A stretch of 64,000 nt of DNA from Rheum nobile (GCA_027886185.1 WOAB01000563.1:6882001-6946000); one strand, 5' to 3'. Positions 52,640 to 63,565 are shown, numbered from the stretch's first letter. A program made the numbers and translations. The notes: a model not told the origin generated them from the sequence alone.

Positions 52640-54723
52640 CTTGAATATACTCAATATCCTCAATAGTAGCAATAGTAAGACATTTGCATGGCTGCAAAAA
52701 AATTGCGGTTACATTGAATAAATATCATGATCATAAATTTAATATTATAATAATTAAATTTATATTTGCCTCTTTGATGGCAATGACTTGATCAATGGTC
52801 TTATACATTTTTGCATTGAAAAACTGTTTAGATAAATCACTTCTGGAAACACTTGGACTTTGAATAATATTTAGAGGACTATCGTTTCCATTCCTCTTTA
52901 AAAGACTACAAAAAAGAAATATTTAAAATATGTAAACTTATATATTAAACAGTTTCACGTAATATTTATGTACACAACACACATGCAGAATATGTTTACG
53001 TACCTTGATTTAAAGTCTTCAATTTCTAGAATATTATAATCATTGATAAAAATTCTACCACCCATGGAATTGGACAATTGAGTCTTACCTTTATTAAGAA
53101 ACAATAATAATTAAATAACAAAAAATATAATAACAAATAAAAAATAAAAGAGAAAAAAATATTACTATGTTTAGGCATCAATTTTGCAAATTTAATGACA
53201 ATAATGACATTATCATTCAAGGTAGTATCCACATAGGGGCTAAATTAGTCGACAAATCTGTCCCATAGAGTACAACTTATGACATCATTCCTACAATATC
53301 AATAATTTTTCAAACGTTAGCAATATATATTATACAAAGCTATAACAACAAATTTGCATATAATATAAGAAAAAGGTTTAGGTTTGTAAATACCGAATGT
53401 CTTGTAATTAGAGTTGTCAAAAAGTGACTGAATCCGTTTTACCGACCTGACCGACCCGCTTTTGGACCCGACCTGATCGAAATTTTTGATAACCCGAAGT
53501 TACCGAACCCGAATTTACTGAGACCGAACCTGACCAACTCGAACCCGACCCGATTAACGAATGAATGTGGAGTATTAATAAAATATAACATAAATCATAT
53601 ATGATAAATGACATATAAATAATGATAATATGCTTAATATCCAAAAAAAAAACATTGTTGTACTTATATAATTTTTTATAATGTAGAAATTTATAAATTA
53701 ATATAATAAAAATTAAAATAAAATATGATTTTGGTCTACCAATTATATTAAAATAATTAATAATATTATTATTATTTTAAATCATTTCAACTTATTTTGA
53801 CATATTTAAATTAGTTTTTAACTATTTGATAATATTTAAACAGTGAACAAAATATTTAAAAAAATGACGCTCTTGACCCGTTGGTTAACCCGAACCGCCC
53901 GCTGACCTGTAATGACCCGACCGGCTTGACATGTTATCCGAAATGACCCGATCCGTTCTCAACCCGAACCCGAAATAACCGAACCGAACCCGACTTGACC
54001 GACCCGATTGACAGCTCTACTTGTAATTGAATATCAATTTTCTTATGTTCTTCTTTTTTTCATCAACTTTGTAGATTTCAAAAGAACCAATGACTCTCAA
54101 ACTGCCTATAACATCTGTAAAAAAATATAATGTATAATAAAAAAATATAAAAGTACGTAGATTTATATAATTGTATATCATAGTTATAGGATTTTATTTT
54201 TCTTTTAGATGAAGATTTAAAAAAGAACAGAATCCTAAACAATGCTTTATATTAGAAAAGAATAATATTATCAAGTTAATTAGAAGCTACAATCATGTGC
54301 AAAAGTTAATACGGAGTATACAATTGTTGGGTATATAGGTAGGAGGTACAATGTAATTAGTTTGTTCAGAAAAACAACGTAAGCAGTATTAGACCGAAGA
54401 TCAATCAACCAAACATTGCATGCATAATATCACAATTTACATATAAGACTGGGTGGGAGTATGAGCCAACAACCAAAGAATATGAATAAAACCACACACT
54501 ACATTATGTAATAAATATAGTAAATTCACGAATTAGTGTAAAATACACTTACCAACTAAATATATGTTTTCCATGAAATGATGTAATATGACATCAAAAT
54601 TCATGAAATCGAATGCGTTTCGTGGTATTGAAAGATAATCAATTTGTTGCACTTTAGTAGTCCTAGAAAATGTCATGCTAAGGGGAAGACGATAATAACG
54701 ATAAGTACCACCATAATTGTCAA
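52640..54723 (-). pseudogene. Replication protein A-like (OB-fold) pseudogene with introns
   Basis: Six minus-strand exons are inferred: 54553-54723 (TYRYYRLPLSMTFSRTTKVQ, SIPRNAFDFMNFDVILHHFM), 54020-54114 plus 53394-53400 (DVIGSLRVIGSFEIYKVDEK), 53166-53290 (VISCTLWDRFV, NVIIVIKFAKLM), 53004-53088 (QLSNSMGGRIFINDYNILEI), 52770-52905 (FNAKMYKTIDQVIAIKEA) and 52640-52691 (CLTIATIEDIEYIQ). The series LVDVIG, TLW, I..KFAK, SNS..RIFIN and T.IEDIE matches RPA70-type single-strand DNA-binding proteins, a family amplified in plants and also carried by Helitrons. Most junctions are GT-AG; the last two donors look like GC. A stop in exon 3, a probable frameshift at the exon 2/3 junction and a MITE inside exon 2 disable it. 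The C-terminal zinc region is missing. Confidence 0.7.
53409..54019. mobile_element. hAT-type MITE rich in AACCCGACC motifs
   Basis: 611 bp with inverted ends TAGAGTTGTCAA and, reversed, TAGAGCTGTCAA, and a perfect 8-bp target duplication CTTGTAAT (53401-53408 and 54020-54027), the hAT signature. Subterminal regions are packed with GACCCGA/AACCCGAACC units at both ends, around an AT-rich core. It lies inside an exon of the RPA-like gene. Confidence 0.92.
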
Positions 54724-55395
54724 CTAAAATTGGATATTAGACATAAACCATATTGAATTATGGTGGGAAATTTGATGGATAATGATTTTTGCATAAAACC
54801 ATTAAGTTTGATCCCCTGTAAAACATTAAAAAATTGTGTTAATATCTGAAGAGAAAAAGAAGTGAATGTCTTTATAAAAACAAAAATTTTAAAAGTTGCT
54901 TAGCTTGTCATAAACCAAAACCATTTCTTTACCAATGATAACATTCTTATTATTGTATTAATTTTTTATATTGTGAATATTATTTAGTAATAAAGAGTTA
55001 TGGTAAAAATTTGAAAATAAGATAAGAAAGGATTTAATTATTATTTAGTTTTAAATTATTACATATATAGATAGTTATGGATTTATTAGTTTTTAATTCA
55101 TAAATAATTTTTATAAAAAAATTCGAATTTACTATTTTTTTAAGTGAAATGATAAGATAAAGTTTTTATATTCTCAATATTATTTAGTTTTAAATAGATA
55201 TGTAAAAAAATCGAAAATAAGATAAGAACGGATATAATTATTATTTAGTTTTAAATAGTTATGGAAATAAACAATAAGATAAGATATTGGATGACGTGGC
55301 ATAGCTAAGAGGCCGACACATAGGCAAATTGAATGTGATGACGACACGTATGCAAATTAAACGTGAGATCGACACGTATGAAACACGCTTCTACT
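54724..55395. other. AT-rich sequence upstream of the RPA-like pseudogene
   Basis: About 75% AT with repeated AATAAGATAAGA and TTATTTAGTTTTAAAT segments (55010-55280). No coding domain seen. It may include the 5' part of the RPA-like gene, too decayed to read. GACACGTATG occurs twice (55344 and 55370). Confidence 0.4.
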
Positions 55396-55561
55396 TCTAT
55401 ACTATATATAAAAGCACAGTGGCCTCAAATGAATAGTCAAATTCCTCTATTGTCCCTCAATATTTGCCCCCATTTTTTTCTTTAATTACACTTTTGTCAT
55501 GCTTTCCTTCTCCCTTTCCACGCGTCTCTAGCTTTTAACCTCTCCTCCTCCTACCTCGATC

Positions 55562-55810
55562 TTGAGCTCAATCTCATCTATCTCTTCCCCTTCTCCTCCT
55601 TACGATTTTGTTTCTGCTCACCGCCTAAATGAGGTCGGCCTATCTATTCTACTCCCCATAAATCCCACCTTGCAGATCTCTTTCCCTTCCTCTCCTGGCC
55701 GCCAGTTGTTGCTCTCTCACCCACACGCCGCCGCCGTCATCGTCATTCCACACCGCCAATCACCTTCTGTCACACCCGAACTGCACCGTCTCCGCCTCCT
55801 TTGCGCCCAG
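55562..55810 (+). CDS. Possible first exon of an unrecognised gene
   Basis: A frame beginning MSSISSISSPSPPYDFVSAH runs to a CAG|GTAATC donor at 55810. A TATATAAAAG TATA-like motif lies at about 55404-55413 and a pyrimidine-rich leader in between, which gives a plausible promoter arrangement. The peptide is Ser/Pro/His-rich without a recognisable domain. It may belong with the exon-like pieces at 57695 and 58230, but no continuous gene model is evident, and a captured fragment in a transposon is possible. Confidence 0.2.
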
Positions 55811-56041
55811 GTAATCGTCCTTCAACGCCCTAAGGCCTCAGGTTTGCTGTCTACTCCTCTTGTTTTCCTTCTCACTTTGATTGGAATTGGGCGCTCTCTT
55901 TGTGGATTTCGCTTGCTGTTCGTCGTGATTTGTTATGATTTAGGCGTTAATTCTATGTGTATGTGTAGTCGGATTTTCGCTTACTTAAGGTAATTTTATT
56001 TTGGGTTGATATGCATTTCGTTCTTGGATTGGTTGCTTCTA

Positions 56042-56221
56042 CAGATCAGTAGACTCAATTTCCATGTCGAAATCAAATCTCTCGAAGTCTCCATCATCCT
56101 TAGCCTTCCAATTTTCCTCCAATTGGGAGTTACAGTCACTGCCCACCGAGTGTTCGACGAAAGTCCCAGTAGGAGAAGTGCCTAGAAAATAGGTAATTCC
56201 TTGCAAAAATGCAATTCCCAT
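56042..56221 (-). CDS. Short acidic reading frame, unrecognised
   Basis: A 60-codon minus frame with GTSPTGTFVEHSVGSDCNSQ and DDGDFERFDFDMEIESTDL. The composition resembles real coding sequence more than its AT-rich surroundings do, but no domain is identifiable and no splice partner was found. Flanking 56230-56783 shows nothing. Confidence 0.15.
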
Positions 56222-56788
56222 TCTCTACTGATGTGAGTTAGAGTTCAACCAAAATGTTTTGGGGAAGAAAAAAGGTGGAATTTTTAGGTGTCATATTGTC
56301 TATACCAGCATTTGGAAATGTCCAAGTCATGTTTAATTTCTTTTCATTCTCTAAGAATGGACCTCGTGGTTTTTTAAATTTTGTGAACACTCGACCAAAT
56401 CTATAATACCTTATTACTTAATTGGTTTTCTATGTCGTGGAAAGTGGATGGGATTAGGTTTAGTTTGATTTAGAGTTGAGTTAATATCTGGTTATTAGTT
56501 CAAAGATAGTTGATAGTAATTTTCTAGGGGAATTTTGATATAGATATTTTATTGGCCTTCCGATAATAATTTAACAGTAATGTAGATATTTTGTAATGGC
56601 TTCAAGGTAGAAGAACAGTACAGAGTATCATAGAAGTTTCAATTCAATGCTTATTACACAATCCTGAAAGAAAGGTATCTTGTTCTTTCTCTAATTTTTT
56701 TATTTGGTTAATTGTCTACTGTTGTAATGGACTTCACCAAGCAGTCGAAGCAAAGAAGGTTTACCCATTCAAAGTGAAACAGTAACTC

Positions 56789-57504
56789 TGTAATACCCAC
56801 ACCACATTGGGCCGGCCCATCATAGGGCTACAGCCCATACACCTCAACCCATCCAAAGTTGGCCCATACCATTAAGGCAGGAAACCACACCATAGAGGTT
56901 GTTCGTGAGGCTCGAACTCGAGACCTCACGCTTTAACAAGAAGTCCAACGCCTTCTTGTTACCAATTGCGCTGTAGCACAATTGGTAACAAGTGGGCGTT
57001 AGGCCGCTTGTTAAAGCGGGAGGTCTCGAGTTCGAGTCTCACGAACAACCTCCCCAGTTTGGGGGATGAGTTGGGGTATATGGGCTGCGGCCCATGGGGA
57101 TAGAAATGGATGGGCCAATGCGCTCGGAGGCCCCTATCCAACATAAAAGTGTATTTTTTTGTAATACCCACACCATATTGGGCCGGCCCATTACAGGGAT
57201 GCGGCCCATACATCCCAACCCATCCCATGTTGGCCCATACCCTTAAGGCAGGAAACCACACCATGGAGGCCCCTATCCAACATAAAAGTGTATTTTTTTG
57301 TAATACCCACACCATATTGGGCCGGCCCATTACAGGGATGCGGCCCATACATCCCAACCCATCCCATGTTGGCCCATACCCTTAAGGCAGGAAACCACAC
57401 CATGGAGGTTGTTCGTGAGGCTCGAACTCGAGACCTCACGCTTTAACAAGAAGTCCAACGCCCTCTTGTTACCAATTGTGCTGCAATGTGGTGTGGGTAT
57501 TACA
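56789..57504. mobile_element. Second composite palindromic insertion with tRNA-like arms
   Basis: 716 bp, ends TGTAATACCCACACCA / TGGTGTGGGTATTACA, with 5-bp duplication AACTC (56784-56788 and 57505-57509). It contains a full unit (56789-57159) with an inverted pair of tRNA-like sequences around 56970, a 139-bp partial unit (57160-57298) and a further partial unit (57299-57504). Unit ends read GGAGGCCCCTATCC then AAAAGTGTATTTTTTTG. The last two units share over 110 identical bases, so tandem duplication is recent. It is related in sequence to 25102-26358 but sits at a separate site. Confidence 0.8.
56972..57050 (+). ncRNA. tRNA-like sequence in the second composite insertion
   Basis: TAGCACAATTGGTAACAAG (A-box-like, from 56974) and GAGTTCGAGTC (B-box-like, 57028-57038), separated by about 45 bases as in a tRNA gene, with GCCGCTTGTTAAAGCGG in the anticodon-arm position. 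The acceptor stem does not form properly, so it is not a working tRNA gene. A mirrored copy runs on the minus strand at about 56899-56971. Confidence 0.5.
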
Positions 57505-57694
57505 AACTCTAGCTTAAGTTAGCTACCAAAATTTATTTCTACAGGTTTGTGGGATGAGTGGCACAACAACATCCGAGAGTGCAAAATTTTAAAGCATATG
57601 CAAGCTTAAAGTTACAAGTGTTCCTACCAACAAGCCAATAAGTACAAATAATTCTTTTTTTTTCTTATGTTTGCTTCTATTGTGTGTTGAATAG

Positions 57695-57816
57695 ACAAAA
57701 AGAAATATTGTTACTCTCAAGTCTATGTTGGTACATTTAGCTGTTTACATGGAGCTTAGACAATCAAATGAGCTAAATGTTATGGCATGCAATTTGGTCA
57801 AAGATTATCCTCAAAG
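57695..57816 (+). CDS. Exon-like segment of an unrecognised gene
   Basis: Flanked by GAATAG| acceptor and CAAAG|GTGAGA donor signals. Reads NIVTLKSMLVHLAVYMELRQ then SNELNVMACNLVKDYPQR without stops. Amino-acid composition is protein-like. I do not recognise the family. It lies between the second tRNA-like insertion and a Tat remnant. Confidence 0.25.
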
Positions 57817-58230
57817 GTGAGAGTCTCTTAACTTGCTCTTCATTGATTTCTGTTCTTTCTCATCCCTATATATTTCCTTATTTTCAGTTCCCTTTTTTTG
57901 ATGATTTTGTTTGCTTTTTCTGTGTCCTTAGCGCATAATTTTACCTTCTAGAGAATAGGTTTTGATGGTTTACCTTCTCCATATTACTTTTGGCCAGTCT
58001 ACCTTCTCCATATTTTGTCCTTATTGTTGATTGCTTATCTCTGTCTTCTTCTATGTCAAAGATGCTTAATATGAGGTTCTGGTTGGATTTTGTGATGGAA
58101 TTGTTTTTTCCCATTTTGATTGAAGTGTTTTATTATTAAAATGTTGTGCTGGGAATTAAGGAAATTTGAGGTCTTTTTATGCAATCTTTGTAATCCCTAC
58201 AATTACATTTGTCATCTCCTTGTTATATAG

Positions 58231-58402
58231 AGAAACTGATGATTCCTTCAATAGAGATGAGCTTGATCTCAACACCTCCTCGGTGGTCACTGCCATTGAT
58301 CGAAAAAGGCTTACGTTATACATGCCCGCTAGCGCTTGGCTTGGTTTCCGTTTCTGCATCAAACTGATGAATGTCAGTTGTGATCTGAACCTGGACACAT
58401 AG
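58231..58402 (+). CDS. Exon-like segment, unrecognised
   Basis: Follows a possible TTATATAG acceptor and reads DDSFNRDELDLNTSSVVTAI, KRLTLYMPASAWLGFRFCIK, stopping at 58402. No domain recognised. It may be the last exon of the same unknown gene as 57695-57816, or chance. Confidence 0.15.
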
Positions 58403-58409
58403 TCGCACG

Positions 58410-58626
58410 AAGTTTCATTTTCACGCTATCCAATCTTAAACAAGTCTTGCATGGTTCTTTTCGGCTTTCTTGCTCTGCTAAAGTGAGAGTGAAAGATGGT
58501 GGCGAGCTGTGTGAAGGAAATTATGGAACCGACTGGGAGGTTCATGAGCCATGGAAACATGTTTCCCATCAGAGTTGTCAAGAACGCTATGCCTGATGTC
58601 ACATCGTTGAATTCATTCATTGCCAC
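58410..58626 (-). pseudogene. gag fragment related to element E
   Basis: Minus frame with LMNLPVGSIISFTQLATIFH and ARKPKRTMQDLFKIG, the gag capsid core; element E has the corresponding TWMINLPAKSIHGFQQLADS. It abuts the LTR at 58647 without a PBS, so the region between was deleted. Confidence 0.65.
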
Positions 58627-58646
58627 GTGGCTCTAGTAATGGTGAA

Positions 58647-59291
58647 TGTTGATTCTCGGTTCAATGCTCGTGAACGAATCGAAGGGCAACACACCTTCGA
58701 CCCAGGTTATCTTCCTTAGATCTTTGTTTTTTGGGGACGTTCTCAGCTGCTTGGACTCGTCCTTGCTTCACGTAAGGTGGTGGCTCTTGCTTTGTCTCGA
58801 TTCTGATACAGGTGGTTCCCTTCTTTGTCCCTCTTGTCGCTGATAGCTGTTCTGGAGCTCCAGTCGCCTTTCCTGGTCACCGGATTACCTGAAACAACCC
58901 CGGAGATGGCTTCCCCGGGGCCGGGCTCTCTGACGCTCAAGTTAGTAGTGGTTCTCTCTGGTTTTTTGTGGATTGCTTGGGGAAGAAGAAGAAGAAGAGA
59001 AGAAGCAGCCAATCAAGTATGCTCTTCCCTTTCTCTCTCTTCTAACCGAATTGCTGTCAAAAAGTGCCCAAAAAAAGATCCATTCTCTCTCCTAATTTTG
59101 GGGTATTTATAGGAAAAAATATCCCCTTAAATTGGCCTTGCTACACACTCCTTTGTATGGACCTTTCCTTCTCGTTGCTGGGCTTCCTCCCTAAACGCAT
59201 CCCACGAGCATAACAACCCTCAAGCGGCTAGCTTCAACTCTCGCGATCTTACCAGTCTGGTCCAAGCTTTTTATTGCTCATCAGTGAATAT
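58647..59291 (-). repeat. LTR of the element-E family (second copy)
   Basis: About 645 bp, TGTTGATTCTCGGTTC ... GACTCCCACA, homologous to 3250-3963 with a deletion in its middle. On its own strand it starts TGTGGGAGTC. The sequence after 59291, read on the minus strand, is a polypurine run (AGCTTGGGGGGCTGGC), so it functioned as a 3' LTR for the element to the right. The gag fragment on its other side would fit a 5' LTR. Confidence 0.8.
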
Positions 59292-61099
59292 GACTCCCAC
59301 AGCCAGCCCCCCAAGCTCTTCGTGAAGCGAAGCGTAAGCGAAGGCTTGGTTCACATCGACTATGGTGGATCTCTAAGTTTCTTCGCGTAGAATCGTTGTA
59401 GTTTTTTTTTTGTGGCGTTTCAACTTCATGAATTTTAAATCCTTTTTTTTCGAATTTCCTGTGCGCCTTCTTCATTTTTGGCTATGTGTCGATTCAGGGT
59501 GATGCTTCGTCTTCAGTGCCACTCTAATTGCCTACTTAAACCCCTTTTTCAGTTTCCTTTCCTCCATTGCCATCTCTCCTCTTTGCTTTCTCACCAAAAT
59601 TTGTGAAGAATCCTCCGCCGGAGTTCCTGGTGGCCTCCTCCTGCCAATCTGCATTTTCGGCGACTCGCGTCCTGCAAAAGATAGAGTTCCTCTTTTCTTT
59701 TTCTTCCTTTTAACTTTCTTTCCTCTTTATTTCTTCAAAAGAGTGTATTGTGCGGTGTGGTGTCAGAAAGCCTTCCGCCTGATATTGAAAAAAGCCCGGT
59801 TCATCCTAGGGCATTGGCGGCGGCAAATTTGCAGTGGAGGTACCTCCCTATGTTCCTCTCTTGTTTCTGTTTCGGGAATCACTTAGTTTTTCTCCTTTCG
59901 CTTGATTGATCCTATTGTGGCTTTTTCTTTGCCCTAGGGTTTGCAGAGGGGCAAAAGTTCTTTTGCCTTCCCCTCCTTTCACTTGTTTCTCGTCTCTCCT
60001 TCGAATGACGTTTTGAATTTCTTGGTGTGATTTTTGACTTATCGATGTGCGTTTCTTTGGCTTTGTGTCAGGCAGTAATAGGTGAACCCCCTACTTGAAT
60101 GAATTTTAAGCACAAAGTAATGAGCGGATCAGAGCATTCTACAGGATCGGTGCGTACTCCCCGCCCAGAGACGCATACTAAAGCTCTACACGATCGAACT
60201 CTGCGGGGGGACGAGAGTGGTTCTCCTTCTGGAGCGGCTGCATTGTTTATCTCTCCTTCGCAAACTTCATTTGGCGCTTTGAGGCCTCAGATATTGAAGA
60301 AATGGGTTAGGCATCTCCGCTTCTTGAGAGACACCGTGTATCGGGAAGAGCATGGAGACGACTCCTACTTGTCGCTCGAGGAGTTGAAAGATATAGTGGG
60401 AGCCTATCCTTTCCCAGAAGGCTCCATACTAGCCCATCCCGAGGAAGGTTCTTGCTCTGTACACCATTTCCCAAATTTCATGGCCGTAAATTTGCTGGCT
60501 CTAGAGGCGGGCTTTCGCATGCCAATACATCCATTCTTCCGAGACATCCTTAATGCCCTTGGTGCTAGTCCTATTCAGATGCATCCTAACACCTGGAGGA
60601 GCTTCTGTTGCCTTTACTATCATTGTCGTAAGTTGAAGGTGGAGCCAAGATTAGACACTGCGAAGACTTTGCTCTCCGCACGTTGTTTATCCGATGGGTA
60701 TTGGTCCTGGAAGGCCGAGTACGCGTAGAAGGTTAGCACACCCTCCAACTTGGGCACGTGGAAAAACAAATGGTTTCTGCTCTAGATCGTGGGCGACTTT
60801 GGGGTGAATGTACTTCCTGGTCCGACCTTTCATTTTTCGTGCGTCGCTTTCGGTTCGAGGAAGCAACGGGAAAAAAAAGCTTTAACAGCAAAATTCGAGT
60901 AGAGGCGGATCCGTGACTTCGACGAGCTCATGACTCGCGAGAGGCTCGAGGAATTGGGGTTGAGTGCTCCTCATCCGCGTGGGGGTGAGAAATCATTTTG
61001 CTTCGTGAAAGGGTTTCGCTAACGGTTTTTTGGGAAATGCTTAGCTCACGCGAACACGTGCTACGAAGCTTCCAAAGTAACAATTTTACTTTTCTGGCT

Positions 61100-61945
61100 T
61101 TTTGATAGCTCCATGACCCCCTCGATGACGGCGAAGGACGAAGAGGACGCAATGAAGGTGCGCTCGAATGGCCCGATAACAAGAGCTCGCACAAGGGCAA
61201 TGGAGCGAGCAACACAATCATTTGTCTCGCGGGCGCACACAAGTGATGCGGGTTCATCTAGTCCTAAATGGGTCCTTCTCTTGACCTATGAAGGATTAGG
61301 TGAGGTCCCGCCTTAGTCGACGTCGGACGAGAAAGCATCAGAATGCCGTTCAGTAGAAGTGCACGGTTTGCTGCAAACCGTGAGGTGTTGCATGCAAACC
61401 GTGCACCAACAAAATTTAGAGTTCTCAGTTGAATTGCACGATTTGCTGCAAACCCTGCGGTGTTGCATGCAAACCGTGCACCAGCCAAAACATTGCTTTC
61501 AGTTGAACTGCACGGTTTGTAACAAACCGTGCGGTTGTGTTACAAACCGTGCGGTAGTCCTGACGCGGCGCGGATTATTTTTCCGAGATCTTTTCTTTTA
61601 GGAAATATTATTTTGACGGTATTTAAACTTAGAAAAACCCTAGTTTGTAAACTTGATGTTGAATTTGAGTAGTAAAGTTGAGTACGCTCCTTTCTTGAAT
61701 TCCCAACATGAAACCCTTCGATCCCACGGATCAACTATCCCATAGCTAGTCGCTTCGAGCAATCAAACACCGTCTCTTTGGTGTCTCACGATCATCACTT
61801 GATCTCTCCGTCATCTCTTTGACGAGTTTGAAGGCTATCTCTTTAGCCCTAGGAAAGCCATCACTTTGGCTACGGAATAGAAGGATTCAACTACAAGCTG
61901 AGGAATCAAAGATCTTGCGTTGCTAACGACACCTCAGGGGTTGTT
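61100..61945. mobile_element. LTR-like insertion with a GCACGGTTTG palindrome array
   Basis: Begins near a short frame with RSNGPITRARTRAMERATQS, a motif that in many plant gypsy polyproteins precedes an LTR, then a palindrome array (61360-61556), TATTTAAA (61620) and a leader-like CTTAGAAAAACCCTAG, ending near 61945. The layout array, TATA-like motif, leader recalls the Athila-like LTRs elsewhere in the window. Termini and target duplication are not resolved. Confidence 0.4.
61360..61556. repeat. Array of GCACGGTTTG/CAAACCGTGC inverted repeats
   Basis: About eight half-sites, forming hairpins such as GCACGGTTTGCTGCAAACCG and CACGGTTTGTAACAAACCGTG, are arranged in three blocks 60-75 bp apart, each near the phrase TTGCATGCAAACCGTGCACCA or GTTACAAACCGTGCGG. 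GC-rich relative to its surroundings. Confidence 0.85.
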
Positions 61946-63131
61946 CGCATCACTTTTTGTCTTGCTTAGCCTTTTGTTATGTTGACTTTTTAGGCTCTTC
62001 CTTCATGAAGATGATGGAGAATCTGGCTGACCTCGATGATCTTGTGATCACCGGGGATGAATATACCGAAGGCTTCGAGGAGCAGGTGGTGGACAAGACA
62101 ACCCTAGGCTCACCTCTTCCTGTGGATGAACAAGCGCAACCGACCAGCCTTGTGACGTGAAGGAAGCAGACGAAGGCGCAGGGGAGCATGTGCCCGCGGG
62201 AGATGGAGAGGGGGTATACTCAGGTTGTCGACCTGGAAGGTACTTCAGAGTTGCCTCTTGCTGTGCTAAAGAAATCCACTTCACGCGTTAAGGAGCCGAA
62301 AGTTCCTGCTACGATCCCGTCGGGTCATTTGAGCTCTATGTACCAGGATTTGAGCTTTGTATGTTCTTGTTGCTCATCCCATTTTCCTTCTTTCGTTTCT
62401 TGAGTGTTTTTCTACGCATATGACTGGGGGACTCTTTTGATTTTGTTTTATAGTAAGCTGTTGTTTTACAGCTTACTAGGTATTGCCATAGTGCTCGGGC
62501 TTCACTCGAGTAGCAGGTCGAAGAAGCGAGCAAAGACAAGCTCGAGCTTAGGGCTCTGAAAGAGAAGGTGAAATCGCTTACTGAGGAGAATGCTTTGGTG
62601 AAGGACCTTCGCGATGAAGTTGCGTCCTTGAAGAATGAACGAGATGAGCTGAGGAATGAAAGAGACACTTCTAAGGAGGAAAAAGATGCGAAGATCCAGG
62701 AGAATATGGAACTCCAGGCGCAAGTGGGGAGTTTGACCGAGCTTTGCAAAAAGGCCAAGCAAGAAGCGGTCGAGGAGTACGCGAGTGGGTACCGCTTTAA
62801 AGCGCATCATGACTACTATGTTGGGGCCAGTAATTGCTTGGATAAGGCTGTTGGTGTCAAGCAGATGGTCATCAAATATGGGGTAGCCTTCATTGTCTTT
62901 ACACGGGCTGCAACATATGGGTACAAGCCCCGCGCTCGGAAGCCTTATCTTGTTCCCCCGCTTGGAGAGATTAAGGAGGATCACGAAGGGGTTTGGGAGG
63001 CTTGGAACGTTACAACCATGAAGGAGGATGACCCCTATGTGAAGAATGCAGCCCCAGCCAGCTCGACACCCGTGACTGGGATTAAGAGGCCTCGCGAAGA
63101 GCCCCCGAACACTTCTACTCCTAAGACCTAG

Positions 63132-63557
63132 CTTGTTTTTTTCCTTTTGCGATCTTCGCGTGTCTTTTCTATATGTTGGTGCTTCATTATCTGACACTTG
63201 TCATTTTGTAATGTTTTGGATTGTTTAAAATTGTCCCTTTGCGGACGTAAATTGTGCTTGACTTCTTGAATTGCTTAAGTTTCTATGCGTTTGCCATCTT
63301 TTTTGTTCTTCGTGTGGCTTTTTGTATGCATCGGTTTTGCTGTTTACTTAATGCGATTGGACAGGACTTGATTCTGACCTATAATTATCAAGTCTAGGGT
63401 GTAACTAGTGTTTATAAAGTTTGACTTTGACGAGTCATTAAATGACGCGTCACTTCAACTTCTTTTATTGCATTTTTCATAACTTCGACTTTCTCTCTCC
63501 CATTTTCGGAGTAAACCGTCACCTTAGGGAAGTTAATCCCACTTCTCTTTGCCAGTC
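63132..63557. other. Spacer before the right-end reading frame
   Basis: No coding seen. Begins with the 3' flank of the antisense gene and passes into pyrimidine-rich sequence with short direct repeats (GACTTTGACGAGTCATTAAATGACGCGTCA at about 63422-63451 includes an inverted repeat). Confidence 0.4.
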
Positions 63558-63565
63558 TATAAATA
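63558..63565 (+). promoter_or_regulatory. TATA box before the right-end reading frame
   Basis: TATAAATA, 87 bp upstream of the ATG at 63652, followed by a pyrimidine-rich leader. The position fits a plant core promoter. Confidence 0.5.

Larger units (their letters stand above)
59292..63131 (+). pseudogene. Antisense gene of a Tat element (second element-E copy)
   Basis: Plus-strand gene next to the polypurine tract of a minus-strand element. A leader lies at 59292-60098. 60099-60728 reads PQILKKWVRHLRFLRDTVYR, LSLEELKDIVGAYPFPEGS and NFMAVNLLALEAGFRMPIHP, FFRDILNALGASPIQMHPNT, WRSFCCLYYHC, a clear gypsy-type transposon (PF04195-like) domain, and ends at an in-frame TAG. Later pieces include LMTRERLEELGLSAPHPRG (about 60930) and, at 62568-63131, a coiled coil (DEVASLKNERDELRNERDTS) followed by EEYASGYRFKAHHDYYVGAS and a Pro/Ser-rich tail ending at 63131. 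An LTR-like insertion at about 61100-61945 splits it. Confidence 0.7.

Noticed and set aside
55396..55420. Helitron-like 5' terminus TCTATACTATATATAAAAGC
   Set aside because: The start matches plant Helitrons, but the preceding base is T rather than A, and I found no convincing CTRR end with a hairpin downstream. The TATATAAAAG could equally be a TATA box.
57110..57385. 91-codon frame in the second tRNA-like insertion
   Set aside because: It spans the tandem duplicated units and simply repeats itself; not a protein gene.
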